DNA from: Zasmidium citrigriseum
Lineage: Eukaryota; Ascomycota; Dothideomycetes; Mycosphaerellales; Mycosphaerellaceae
Reading direction: 5' to 3'
Length of the DNA: 64,000 nucleotides
NCBI GenBank assembly: GCA_002786025.1
Contig: NHNW01000017.1
Location: 372,001-436,000, forward strand
Shown: positions 21,942 to 32,600 of the stretch, one piece after another
Numbering within the stretch: position 1 is the stretch's first letter
How the letters are laid out: each line of letters starts with the position of its first letter
The notes under the pieces: model-generated
Seen by the model: only the letters and a program-made list of their open reading frames with translations
The model's database searches: none
What the model was told of the DNA's origin: nothing
Translations under genes and position numbers: made by a program

Positions 21942-23129
21942 ATGCTAGTCCGAGGTCTGTTCGCTGCAATCGCAGCAGCAACATGCGTTTCCGCGAACGA
22001 ACTTGCCATCGGTGGCGGAGGCAAGACCAAGAGCGCTGCACACACCCTCGCTGGCAACCTCATGAGCTACTACAATCCCTCGATGAATGGAGTTCTTCCG
22101 GAGCCATACTGGTGGTGGGAATCTGCTGCCATGTTCGATACCGCCATCCATTACTGGCATTACAGCGGCAACGACCAATTCAACGCCAACGTGGCCGCGG
22201 CACTTCTGGCTCAAGCTGGCGATGGCCTTGACTTTATGCAAGCTGATGCCACTGGAAACGATGATCAGCTGTGGTGGGGACTGGCCTGCATGAGTGCCGC
22301 TGAATATGGGCTCCCAGTGTCGCAGGGGAGCGCCGCCAACTGGCTTCAACTCACTACCAACGTCTTCGAATCTGTTTCCGCACGCTGGGACACGACAACT
22401 TGCAAAGGTGGCCTGGGCTGGCAAATCGATCCGACCAGTGACGGTTACCATTATAAAAACGCCATCTCCAACGGCCTAGTCTTCCAACTCGCCGCTCGTC
22501 TTGGTCGGTATACCAACGATAAGAAGTACTTGGACTTCGCAGAGCAGGTCTTTGACTGGTCACTCTCCGTTGGCCTGATCGACAAATCTACCCATAGCGT
22601 CTACGACGGCACTGACGCACAGAAAGGCTGCGTCGACCTGAACCACGACAAATGGTCATACAACGTTGGTGTCTTCCTTTACGGCGCGGCGGTCATGCTC
22701 TCAACCACCAATGACAGCAAATGGCAGCCTCACGTGGACGGCTTTGCCACTGCAGCCACCGCAGATTTCACATCCAACGGTATTCTGCGCGAGAAGTGCG
22801 AAGAGGATGGTTCTTGCAACACTGACCAGTTGTCTTTCAAAGCCTACCTCACTCGATGGTTGGCCGCAACGCAGAGACTCGTTCCTTCGACGGCCGGCAA
22901 GATCAACCCTTTGCTACAGGCATCTGCGGAAGGTGCGCTAGCGAGCTGTAATGGGAGTCCGAATCAAGATGCTTGTGGCAGTCAATGGACGATTGGGAGG
23001 TATGATGGGAAGTTTGGGGTTGGTCAGCAGCTGGCGGCGCTGGAGGTCGTGCAAGGAATGTTGGCTTCAGGGAGGCCTTTACCAGGGAAGATGAGAGGGC
23101 AGAAGATGGCGAGGGAGTTCAGTGCGTGA
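21942..23129 (+). CDS. secreted GH76 alpha-1,6-mannanase-like protein
   Basis: Intronless, 395 residues. Residues 1-18 form a signal peptide (MLVRGLFAAIAAATCVSA). The body is the (alpha/alpha)6 barrel of glycoside hydrolase family 76: PEPYWWWESAAMFDTAIHYW, then the catalytic pair Asp107-Asp108 in DATGNDDQ, and later TCKGGLGWQI and KNAISNGLVFQLAARLGRYT. Dfg5/Dcw1 relatives transfer GPI-anchored mannoproteins into the cell wall, while others degrade mannan. Dfg5/Dcw1 usually carry a GPI signal; here the C-terminus is polar and basic (GKMRGQKMAREFSA), so the enzyme may be soluble and secreted. The last 200 bases are strongly G-rich on the coding strand, unlike the C-rich 5' part. Confidence 0.9.
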   Translation: MLVRGLFAAIAAATCVSANELAIGGGGKTKSAAHTLAGNLMSYYNPSMNGVLPEPYWWWESAAMFDTAIHYWHYSGNDQFNANVAAALLAQAGDGLDFMQADATGNDDQLWWGLACMSAAEYGLPVSQGSAANWLQLTTNVFESVSARWDTTTCKGGLGWQIDPTSDGYHYKNAISNGLVFQLAARLGRYTNDKKYLDFAEQVFDWSLSVGLIDKSTHSVYDGTDAQKGCVDLNHDKWSYNVGVFLYGAAVMLSTTNDSKWQPHVDGFATAATADFTSNGILREKCEEDGSCNTDQLSFKAYLTRWLAATQRLVPSTAGKINPLLQASAEGALASCNGSPNQDACGSQWTIGRYDGKFGVGQQLAALEVVQGMLASGRPLPGKMRGQKMAREFSA

Positions 23130-23436
23130 GAAGTTTTGGAAGTGGATTTTGTGTTTGCTTTTGTTCGATTCTTTTGGAAGGTGATACCCATGGGTTGTTT
23201 GAGCGAGGAGTTTTGGTCTTGGATAGAAACTTCATTTGCATGCACTGTCAAGTCTCTCGTCGTGCGTGTGCCGTAGGCAATTCGCGCAGTTTTAGCATTC
23301 ACTTGCCCCTGATTCCTCATAAATAGCTCCTGAATAGTCTCTCTTCCATTCCATCAATGCAAGAAGAGAGAGAATATGCAGGGAATGATCCACTCAAGTT
23401 GAAATTCCCACCTCGTTTTCACATTACCATCAAATA
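23130..23436. other. short convergent intergenic region
   Basis: 307 bases between the GH76 stop and the 3' end of the Zn2Cys6 gene; nothing recognised. Confidence 0.5.
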
Positions 23437-25149
23437 TCAGCGATGCACTCGAAACACCCTCTCCCCACTCCTCAACTGCCCGTCAACGAGATGGACGTAC
23501 ACCATTCGCCCGAACGGCCTGTGGTAGTACATGGGCTCACACCCATCGACTCCAGCAATTTCCACGGCCAGCAGTCGAGCCTCTGCGGGGACCTCGTTGA
23601 AATGAAAGACATGATCGGCCGGTAGTCCCAGCAGCTCTCTTGCTCGAGTCTCTTCCATGTCCACGACGGCTTGGTAGTAAGAGGCTAAGAAAGCAGAATC
23701 AAAGACGCCACGCATATCTAAAGCCCTGACGAGCTTGATTCCTCGACGACGTATAGCCGAGTTGCGTGATCGCTCGATAATGGTGCACACCGTGTCGTTG
23801 ACACAATTTCCGATGGTAAACGCCGGGCGTGTCTTGACGGGCGTGTCGCTTTGTTGTGATGTGTGGGCCTTGTTGGCTTCGAAGTACTTCTCGGCAGTGC
23901 CCATGATGTGTTCGAACTGCTGAGAGAACCGGTCTATCTGCATCTCGTCTGCATCTCTCCACCTGGAGGCATGAAACCAGACGATGAAGAGGTGCATCTC
24001 CACAAGCATTCTTTGGGTATCGTTTTCTGAAGAGGATAGAGTCGCAAGTGCGGCCATAAGCCTGCGTAGGGTCTGCGTCGATTCTTCTATGCGGTTGACC
24101 AGCAGCGGTGAAGACTTTAAGGATGTTGTGCGGGATGCTGCCTGGATGAGCATCTCATGGCCAACGTCTTCGAGGGTGTCGAAGCCAGGATACGTCGTTT
24201 CGAGGAACAGTTCAGCCAAGTCATTCAATTCACGAGTGATGCTCTGAACTTGACTCTGAACCACGTCGATGTACATCATCGCCTCCTCGAGAGAGGAGAA
24301 AGAGTTTGGGACTGGTCGTCTACAGACGGGCGAGACGAAGGTGTCGTTCTCGCATAAGGGCGTCAGGTTCGCATCCAGTCGCACGAAAGTCTGGGCGAGG
24401 ACATCCATTCTTGACGATGCGACGAGACTGATCTCAACAGGTCTTTGGTGGTAATGGCCCTGTGAACTCCTGCTACGGTGCGACTCGATATGCTCGTGCA
24501 AGATCCGGAGACCATTGCGGAGATGCATGTTGGCGACTTCGTCCCGGTCGTATAAGAGCTCGAAGCAGAACAGGAGCAAGCAGGTTGTCAGAATGACTTC
24601 GACGGCGGTGCTAGAGCCATTCTGTCGCTGCTTCTCAATGGCAGATTGCATGACAGTGACTGATTTCCCATACTGGGCGAAGGCGCTGGTGAGCTGGTCC
24701 GTTCGGGCTCCATGAGCGTCGCCGCCATGTTTGCATTGCTCATTCTGATGGAGCCATCCAAGTGCTATAGCGGCGTGTAGAACAGCGGGTTCGGATCTGT
24801 GGAAGGGGAGTACTAGACGATCCCAGGACAGTATCCAGCCGCTTCCAGGCAGATCCTGAAAGGCCTCGTGGAAGAAGTAATCCAGAACATAGCCGTCCTT
24901 TGATCTGATATCTACCGGGAGAGTCTGCGGAGGGTATATCAGGGCGGGTTCGCTACGAGGTCGAAGCAGCGGCTGCAGAAAACCTGACGGTGGCTTCACG
25001 ACATCGTAGCCTCCGCACTCCCTCCCACTTCGATCGCAATTGCAACATGTCGGCTTTTCTTCACCACATTTGATATGTCTGGCCCGACAAGTACGGCAAC
25101 CGGTGCGGACTTTAGGCCTGCTTGCTCGTACGCGCCGGGAGTTTGTCAT
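23437..25149 (-). CDS. Zn(II)2Cys6 transcription factor
   Basis: Intronless, 570 residues. A complete binuclear zinc cluster lies at the N-terminus: Cys18, 21, 28, 35, 38 and 45 (CX2CX6CX6CX2CX6C), preceded by basic residues. The remainder is the helical fungal-specific regulator region (DYFFHEAFQDLPGSGWILSW, EVILTTCLLLFCFELL) typical of C6 regulators of accessory metabolism (Fungal_trans_2-like). It would bind CGG-type half-sites in the nucleus. The gene is divergent from the SDR gene that starts about 500 bases away on the other strand, a layout often seen for a regulator and its target. That link is inferred. Confidence 0.9.
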   Translation of the reverse strand: MTNSRRVRASRPKVRTGCRTCRARHIKCGEEKPTCCNCDRSGRECGGYDVVKPPSGFLQPLLRPRSEPALIYPPQTLPVDIRSKDGYVLDYFFHEAFQDLPGSGWILSWDRLVLPFHRSEPAVLHAAIALGWLHQNEQCKHGGDAHGARTDQLTSAFAQYGKSVTVMQSAIEKQRQNGSSTAVEVILTTCLLLFCFELLYDRDEVANMHLRNGLRILHEHIESHRSRSSQGHYHQRPVEISLVASSRMDVLAQTFVRLDANLTPLCENDTFVSPVCRRPVPNSFSSLEEAMMYIDVVQSQVQSITRELNDLAELFLETTYPGFDTLEDVGHEMLIQAASRTTSLKSSPLLVNRIEESTQTLRRLMAALATLSSSENDTQRMLVEMHLFIVWFHASRWRDADEMQIDRFSQQFEHIMGTAEKYFEANKAHTSQQSDTPVKTRPAFTIGNCVNDTVCTIIERSRNSAIRRRGIKLVRALDMRGVFDSAFLASYYQAVVDMEETRARELLGLPADHVFHFNEVPAEARLLAVEIAGVDGCEPMYYHRPFGRMVYVHLVDGQLRSGERVFRVHR

Positions 25150-25652
25150 CGTGAGATCCTCATCTGGATGGAATTCGACAAAGTGCGTACAAATTCAACA
25201 TTGTCCAGACATGTGGTCGGTTGTACTGAGAGCGACTTGCCTCTGACCCTTTCACGAGGTGTCGTTCAGCTGCGAATGGATCAATAGGCTTCCGTGTACT
25301 GCACCGTCCACTCCGGTGAAGAAGCTGAGTAAGTGCCTCTCAGAGGATTCAATCCTCCAGAACAGACTGTTTCGTCCATGTCGCTCAGCCCTAAGCATGC
25401 AGAGTCTCAGTGAGGTTTGACGATACTCTTCGAACATCAAAGAGTAGTTCGTCACTGCAACAATCGGGTCGGCCTTTGCCCTGGTCCTCTCCTGACGAGG
25501 AGCTCGCTGTGAGATGTCCCGAAGCAGCACCCCACCAAGAACCCACCTCAGAGTCTGCATCATCTTGAAGAAAGTCGAAATGGCGCGTCGTCGCCTTCGG
25601 GACGCGTTCATTCGACTTCAAAGTCCCTGATCCGTCGAGCCTCCAACGAACA
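25150..25652. promoter_or_regulatory. divergent promoter region, C6 regulator / SDR
   Basis: About 500 bases between the two start codons, with no accepted gene inside. Both genes must be controlled from here. No zinc-cluster operator was verified by eye. Confidence 0.5.
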
Positions 25653-26593
25653 ATGGCACAACTTCTGGTGGGCAAGTCGGCAGTCATTACTGGGGCAGTA
25701 ACGGGCATTGGACGAGCGATTGCGATTGACTACCTCAAGCACGGTGCGAGTGTTGCAGTCAACTACTACCCAGATGACAGATCAGCACAACAGTTCGAGG
25801 ACCTCAAGAAGGAAGCTGGGCAGGATGCAAGACTGATAGGCGTTGGCGGGGACATCTCAAAACCAGAGACGGGGCAGGAGCTGGTGAAGAAAGCAGTGCA
25901 GGAGTTCGGGCGGCTGGATATCTTCGTGAGCAATGCAGGTGAGTCTGAAGCGGCAATCCCAGGAAAAAAGAGATCGACTGAGTGACGAGAAAAGGCGTGT
26001 GCCAGTTTGCAGACTTCTTGACGTGAGTTTCATCAATGAAATGACTTGCCTTTGACTGCATCTGACCGTGAGACAGCATGTCGCCTGATCTGGTCAATCA
26101 CACAATCTCCACCAACCTCAATGGTGCCTTCTTCGCAGTGCAAGCTGCAGCTCAGCAGATGTCGAGACAAGAGCCGCAAGGGGGTAGCATTATTGGCATC
26201 TCCTCAATTTCCGCTTTGGTTGGAGGAGCTGGCCAGACACACTATACCCCAACCAAGGCAGGTGTCCTCTCTCTGATGCAAAGCACTGCATGTGCGCTTG
26301 GCAAATATGGCATCAGGTGCAATGCGCTACTGCCAGGAACGATTCGTACCCAGCTGAACGATGAAGACCTCGCCGATGAGGAGAAGAAAAAATACATGGA
26401 GGAACGAATTCCTCTAGGCAGACTCGGAAAGACGAAGGATCTTGCAGGCCCGGCGGTCTTCCTGGCGAGGTAAGTAGTGAGAACCATCGGCCAAGCCGTG
26501 CCGCGAGCTGACATCGCACCTAGTGATCTCAGCGAATATGTCACCGGGGCACAGTTGCTAGTCGACGGAGGCCTCTTCGTCAATCTGCAGTAG
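25653..26593 (+). CDS. short-chain dehydrogenase/reductase
   Basis: Four exons: 25653-25938, 25995-26022, 26077-26469, 26524-26593, giving 258 residues, a standard classical SDR length. The cofactor motif TGAVTGIGR is at residues 13-21. VSNAG closes the Rossmann beta-strand 4 and is split by the first intron. Catalytic residues are in SSISALVGG and YTPTK (YxxxK), and the C-terminus has VTGAQLLVDGG. The retained alanine-serine junction LASDLSEYVTG is rebuilt exactly by the last splice. The closest groups are glucose 1-dehydrogenase and 3-oxoacyl-ACP-reductase-like SDRs; substrate unknown. The second exon is only 28 nt. The presumed regulator is divergently encoded next door. Confidence 0.9.
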
Positions 26594-26611
26594 TATTGTG
26601 AACTTCTGCAA

Positions 26612-28744
26612 TCAATCGAAGCCACCAAAGTCAGTCTCATCTCCGTCGTCGGCAAAGCTTGCTTCCTGCCTCTTCCGACTGCCTCGGATTGCGCCCTGTC
26701 TGTTGTTCTCTTCCTTGCGCAGAAAGCCGGCCTTGGTGCTGATTCTGGTTCGCCTTGCAGCCTTGAGGTCTTTTTGCTTGCCAACTGCGGACCTAGACTC
26801 GACGCCGCGCTTTTTCAAATCTTGCTTGGCTTTCTTGGTCAGACTTGGGAGAGCATCGAGCAGCCATGACTGCACACCTTCCGTGCCTGCCGAATCCGAA
26901 CCACCCTTCAATTTGTGCGCGGTCGCTATCAGGTTCGCGATGGGCTTGAGGTATGGGATGTCTTCTTTGCTGTACAGTGTCACCGCGACACCTCCCTCAC
27001 GACCCGCGCGGCCAGTACGACCGACTCGGTGGACGTAGGCTGCGCTCGAAGTGGGGATATCATAGTTCACCACGCCATTGACGCCACGGAAGTCGACGCC
27101 GCGCGACAGGAGATCTGTGGTAATCAGCACCCAGATCTCGCCTTTGCGGAACTTTGTCATGACATTGTCCCTTGCAGTGTCTGACAGGTCTGAATGCAAA
27201 ACGGCGATGCGGTTGATTCCGCCTGCTTCGGCTGGGATGTCATAAAGGAGCTCGGAGTGGAGGGCAATGGCACGCTCGATCGTTTGGGTGAATACGAGGA
27301 AGGGCGGCAGAAGTGGTGGGCCTGTGTCTCCTGATGTAGTCGATGGGTGAAGCAGCTGCCTCAGACCCATCAGCTTCCCGTTCTCCGTGGCAGCGTATAC
27401 GAGTCTGTGTTGAACATTTGGCACGGCAGAATCCTTGAGTCCCACGACCAGTCGTACCAGGGGTGCTTCTTTGACATCCTGACCACCCTCAGAAAGCCGC
27501 AATCGCCGCGCGTTGAGCGTTGAACGCGCGAGTTCCTCAATGTTACTTCCCATCGTTGCAGACCATAAGCTGACACGCAAATCTTCATGTGAAAGACTGT
27601 TCCAGATGGACAGGGTCTGATCTCGGAAAAGAGGGTCCAACAAAACATCTGCTTCGTCAAGGATCATGTTCTCAACAGCGGCAAGCGCGGCTGAACCCTG
27701 CTGTGCTGCCTCGTCGATTGCACTCGTCAGGATACCAGGGGTTGAGACCAGCACATCTGACTTGACAACTGCCGCGTTGTTCGCATGAGTCTCTTCGTTT
27801 CCGTCGTCGTCGGACATGTTCGTCGGTACTGCAAGCTTCATGCCCTTTTTGACCTGTGTCACGCGAATGCCCGTGTCTCGAGCCAGCTTGCGACCCTCGT
27901 TCACAATCTGTCCGGCGAGCTCCTTGGTTGGGGCAAGAATAATGGCCGTAGTCTTCTTCTCTTTTCTTTCTCGCCTTGCTCGACCAATCTTGTGGAGAAG
28001 AGGGACCATGAAAGCGAGCGTCTTTCCACTACCGGTAGGAGCTACTGTCAAAAGGTCGATATTTGAAGCATGCTGGGAAACGCCAATCTGTTCCTCTGAA
28101 GCTAGAAATCGCTCTGGCTGGTCGAGAAGAAGTGGAAGCGCTGCCAGCTGTACCTCAGTGGGAACTGTATATCCCTGATCTTCAATATTGGACGCGAGTC
28201 TCCCTGACACACCAAATCGGCCACGCATTTCGGTGAATGACTGAACTGGCTGTGGGTATAATGGCTGCTTCTCGACCTGTGCATGCTTGCGCTTCTTTGC
28301 CCCATCTTTCTTGCGATCTCTCTTGACTTTCAAGGGTGGATTCAACCAATTCGCTTTCAGCTTGTGCGATCGCAGAATCTGTTTCCTCTTATCTAACGAC
28401 ATGCTTTCTTCCCCTTCAACAGGAGTGCGCGATTCGGGTTCGTCGTCTTCAGGCACTTCGCTTTCGTCATCGCTCTGATTCGCTGTAGTTGGTTCCGTTG
28501 TGAGTGAGGCTTTTGCTTTTGCGCTTTTCGTTGGACCACTTCCGAAGAAGTCTAGGCCGGATATATCGTCTTGCGTGCCATGTCCTCGCTTGCGCTTTTT
28601 TGATACGTTCGACGTGTGTGCATTTTCGATAGGGAAGAGCTGCGGTTGGGCATTCTGGCCACTCGAGGGCGTAGTTCGGGGATTCGACGCAGCGCTATTC
28701 TTCGACAGCTTCGTCGATCGCGACAGCAGCTTGAAAGGGTCCAT
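26612..28744 (-). CDS. ROK1: DEAD-box ATP-dependent RNA helicase Rok1
   Basis: Intronless, 710 residues. The start MDPFKLLSRSTK and the FFGSGP segment are typical of Rok1/DDX52. Helicase motifs in order: Q-motif region (YTVPTEVQLAALPLLL), motif I APTGSGKT near residue 234, DEAD near 361, SAT in LWSATMGS near 395, LLSRGVDF, and motif VI HRVGRTGRAG near 575. Rok1 acts in the nucleolus on early 18S rRNA processing and small-subunit assembly. The N- and C-terminal extensions are lysine-rich, as expected. The 3' end is only 18 bases from the SDR stop, in convergent orientation; the 5' end is divergent to ATP20 across about 200 bases. Confidence 0.93.
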   Translation of the reverse strand: MDPFKLLSRSTKLSKNSAASNPRTTPSSGQNAQPQLFPIENAHTSNVSKKRKRGHGTQDDISGLDFFGSGPTKSAKAKASLTTEPTTANQSDDESEVPEDDEPESRTPVEGEESMSLDKRKQILRSHKLKANWLNPPLKVKRDRKKDGAKKRKHAQVEKQPLYPQPVQSFTEMRGRFGVSGRLASNIEDQGYTVPTEVQLAALPLLLDQPERFLASEEQIGVSQHASNIDLLTVAPTGSGKTLAFMVPLLHKIGRARRERKEKKTTAIILAPTKELAGQIVNEGRKLARDTGIRVTQVKKGMKLAVPTNMSDDDGNEETHANNAAVVKSDVLVSTPGILTSAIDEAAQQGSAALAAVENMILDEADVLLDPLFRDQTLSIWNSLSHEDLRVSLWSATMGSNIEELARSTLNARRLRLSEGGQDVKEAPLVRLVVGLKDSAVPNVQHRLVYAATENGKLMGLRQLLHPSTTSGDTGPPLLPPFLVFTQTIERAIALHSELLYDIPAEAGGINRIAVLHSDLSDTARDNVMTKFRKGEIWVLITTDLLSRGVDFRGVNGVVNYDIPTSSAAYVHRVGRTGRAGREGGVAVTLYSKEDIPYLKPIANLIATAHKLKGGSDSAGTEGVQSWLLDALPSLTKKAKQDLKKRGVESRSAVGKQKDLKAARRTRISTKAGFLRKEENNRQGAIRGSRKRQEASFADDGDETDFGGFD

Positions 28745-28947
28745 ATCTCATGTGTTCATGTCGACGAAGTGGCTGTGAAAGAAGTTGGTGAAGTCGCGGT
28801 GGGCAATTCCAAGAAGTTATTTCTGAAGATCGGCGCCGAGCGGATCTTGCCGAGCCTCCCGACCTCCTGCGGGAAAAACACCTTGAGCACAGCTTCTCTC
28901 CATCGTTGCCATTGCCGCAGCTCCATCACCGCCGCTCCTTTGTCGCC
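28745..28947. promoter_or_regulatory. shared divergent promoter ROK1 / ATP20
   Basis: 203 bases separate the start codons of the helicase (minus) and ATP synthase subunit g (plus). Both core promoters must lie here. Confidence 0.55.
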
Positions 28948-29696
28948 ATGGCCTCCGCCCTCCTCCCCCGGCTGGCCGCGCGCCAATCGCTCAGGCTCGT
29001 CGCCCAGCGCCGCGCCGCCTCCACCACCTCCGAGGCCGCCAATGCCGCGTCGAAAGGAGCCACCGCTGCCAAAGAGACCGCCGAAAGCACCGTGTCCAAG
29101 GCCCAGCAGGGTCTGTCCAGAGTCACCAGCTCTGCTGGTCCAGCCCTGAGCAAAGCTGCTGCTTCCGCTCAGAATGCAGTCTCCAACGTCGGTGGCCGGA
29201 CTGGTGCGGCGATCAACTGGGTACAAGGTAGGATACACATACCACAAGGCATCGAGTAATGGATACTGATCGGTGACCAGGCCTGATCCCACACGTTGTC
29301 TACTACGGCAGAGTTGTGGGCGAGCTGGGCAAGATCATCTACACTGGACGAGGCATGCAGCCGCCGTAAGCGCGCCCACGTTTGGATACTTGGATACATC
29401 CGTTGACATATCCCAGTACAATGCAGACCGTCCAGTCCTACCTGACTCCCATCACCAACGCCGTGCGCAACCCTTCGACCTTTGGCTCGCAAACCGCCAA
29501 GGCTGCCGAGCGATCAGCAGAGACGGCCATCAACAACCCACAATCCTTCATGACCCGGTTAAGGAATCTCGACTCCGCCACCCTGACACAAGTCGGCATT
29601 ATCACTGCTGAGACGATTGGTTTCTTCTCCATTGGTGAGATCATCGGGCGATTCAAGATTGTCGGCTACCGGGGTGGTCACCACGAGCACCACTAA
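28948..29696 (+). CDS. ATP20: mitochondrial F1Fo ATP synthase subunit g
   Basis: Three exons: 28948-29227, 29281-29365, 29417-29696, giving 214 residues. The N-terminus is an Arg/Ala-rich mitochondrial presequence (MASALLPRLAARQSLRLVAQ), then an Ala/Ser/Thr-rich helix. The conserved core is VVYYGRVVGELGKIIYTGRG, PPTMQTVQSYL and the C-terminal single membrane helix TAETIGFFSIGEIIGRFKIV. Subunit g associates with subunit e at the dimer interface and shapes cristae. The membrane helix contains the GxxxG-like small residues expected for dimerisation. The ATG at 28948 has a gccATGg context; an earlier in-frame start is less likely. Confidence 0.93.
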
Positions 29697-32600
29697 GCGG
29701 AGGCTGGAAACGAAAGTCTTGGTGAAATGGAATGAATGAAGGAGATCTCATACTAGACGGCGGAAAAAGCGAGGCAGCACTCTTCGCTTCGGCAGATATC
29801 GATGCGCTCTACAAAGACCTAGGCGCATGTACTATTGTGCATAAACTCATGTGTCGTTTACTACTAGAATTCATTAGCGGTCCACAGAATCCTCCCAACC
29901 TGCGCACAAGACGTTATCTGCCCCGAAGACGTGGTTCCTGGCAGATGTTGGTGAATAGGCCAGGCTCGAAGACATCTCACGCTTCTTCCACTTCGGCAAT
30001 GGCGACCTCGGCAGCTGCCGCCAAGACAGCTCTGAACTCAGTTTCGTTCAGACCTCAGACCAGGCTCGACCTGACCTCACTTCACGAACGCCAGCGCTGT
30101 GTGCGATATAGAGATCATCGTCGGGCTGGAGATCTCGCGCTTTGAAAGGTAGTAACAGATGCGCTATCAACAGACGAGGTAAGTGCCAAGACTCCCCCTC
30201 ATTGCCTCCAGTCCCTGTAACACACGTCGTCGGTCTACAGAACACAGAAGCGTGAGGATCTTTTTTGTGAAGGTGGCATTGAGAGGAGACATTGAAATGC
30301 AGATCTGGTCCACGGCGCCGGACCGTGCCCTCCCTTGTGCAACGCCAAGAGAAGGGTCACTTAACCTCACCTGCCCCTGCCTCAACAACGTCACTTCCAT
30401 GTCGGACACCACCAGACCTGAGCGAGTCCACACGAACAGAGCCGCACAGCTCGCGCCAGTCGAATCCATAACAAGCACCAGGAACAAGATGTCGATCCAT
30501 CCAAAACGACAGCCACGTCTCGCGTCACGAAGCGCTCGAGCACGAGCTGCACGGATGAACTCGGACATGGCCAAAGCCCACATGCTATTCACGCTGGTAG
30601 CGACACGGCGTTGTCAATGCTCATCCTTGCTCTGACAAAAAGACCCTAGACTCGACCGACTCGGCGAGAACGCTCCAGGCCGAGGATGGAGCGACCAACT
30701 TGGTGGAGATGGCAGGATATCCTTGAGGTCTGGCACGGTACCAGGCTCAAACCAGCAATAAAGCCAACCCTGATTCAACTCCTCTTCAGCCAGGTACTCG
30801 ACACGATTGGAACACGGAGGCGAAACGCAGGCCTTGTCCGAGCTTCTGCATGATGCCCAAAAGAGCCAACATTTACTCAGCCTTACCCATCTCCGATCCA
30901 ACGCCGCAAGAAGGGAGCTACTCCACCGCAGAAGGCGCTGCCAACACGTCGCCTCCACTCGCTACGTGATGAGACTGCTGGGCCTTGTGGGACAAGAAGT
31001 TGAATCTCCGTGGACTAATGCAACTAGACGAAGTTTCACCTGGCAGAACATGAACCTGGTCGTCGCCATGGTAGAATTGGCAGAGGCCAAGTCCCGCGAT
31101 GAGGTGCCGTAACAGGCTCTCGTAGCTTTGTCGCTACAGGCCCCCTGACAGGACAACTCTTGTACCGACATGAGGCGCACGACGCCGCAGGATCTCGTCA
31201 CGAGAGCATCGACTACCTAAGGCAGCAGTGGTACAAAGATCCGACATGGCACGTGACTGTGTGAACAAGTCCAAGGACTGCAACGACATCGTCAACCCGT
31301 TGGCCAACGTTTGTCCCACGCGGTGGCGAGTCGTGGGGTTGTCCAGACTCCAAGCCAAAAGCAAGCCGCTTTACAGAGTACCGACGGCTCCTGTATGTCT
31401 TGCGTCTGCCTTGAAGCAGATCACGGCGTGGAAAGTAAGGAACGATGATTCCGGCGGCAACGAGCGCTTGCGGATCTGAAGCCGGTGAGCAAACAGATGT
31501 GTACCTGCAGCACATGATCTCCAACGCTGTGCAACCGCCACTTTGAAGAGCCGCAACATAGAACAGCTGCACGTGGCCTGTGCGACCATGTTTGGGTCTT
31601 TGAGAACTTGGCTCTCGTACATTCATGCTGGCAGGAGCAATCGTCGACAACGAGCTGACGACTGGCGTAACGCGGGACGCGCAGGCCGCGAGCGCAGCAA
31701 TCACAAGACAAGAAGTGTGTTTGCCGAAGCTGGTGGTGTGTAGCCGTGGCGAGAGCCGCGGGAGATATTCCCCATGCGCTGCGTGGTGGGTCCGCGACAA
31801 CAACGCAGACAGTCGAGCACGCCGACACGATCGGACGCCGGCGCGATGCAGGCAAGACTGGTGGCTCAACGTCTTTGCTCGGCCTCCAGCACGCTAATTG
31901 TTGGAGGGAGCTATCGCAGCTAGACGGAGCGGCCACCTTACGCAGGCGCAGAGGTCGCAGGATCTCAAGCTTCTTGCTGAAGCGAACTGCAACATGTTCG
32001 CGAGAGCAGGCATTGACACGCATCGGAACGGGGAAGTAGTTTCCACCCGCCATGATCAACTACGCATGCTAACCCCGGATTCACCAGCAGCAACAACACC
32101 ATCGCAGATGCGCTGGCGCCAGCAGCAGTGGCCGGGAGGTGTAGTGGCAATCAAAGGCGTGTAATGATGTCGAATGTGCAGCGGCCACGGCGGCCACGGG
32201 CAAGTTTGACGTCAAGAGCGTCCAGATGCGAGCAGAGGTCCGCAAAACCAAAGTGCGTTCAGCACGATTTGCGCTCGAGGACCGGAGGAATCGCTCAATG
32301 CAGATGCATTCTCGCAGGCGGATGCGGACGCTCAACAGACAGCTGCAGCAAGCCTTGCGTCGCCGCTCGCTCCACAGGGTCTGCACATGCTGGCGATGGT
32401 GGCTCTCTGCCGTCAAAGCTCGCGGCGGCGACGGACTCGCGAGCAGGAGCAGGGCAGCAGCTGGCGCGTGTCAGATGCGGAAGGCGATCTCGTGAAGTGG
32501 AGGGCAAGCAGCAGCAGGGGGCGCGTAAGCTAATAAGCCGGACAGTCAGTTGCAGGCAGCTGGTGATGAACCGTGAACTGCTGGACACAGAACAGCAGCG

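Noticed and set aside
31213..32059. Two overlapping minus-strand frames of 212-218 codons
   Set aside because: Cys/Arg/Ser-rich translations without any motif, overlapping one another in different frames; typical random frames in GC-rich non-coding DNA.
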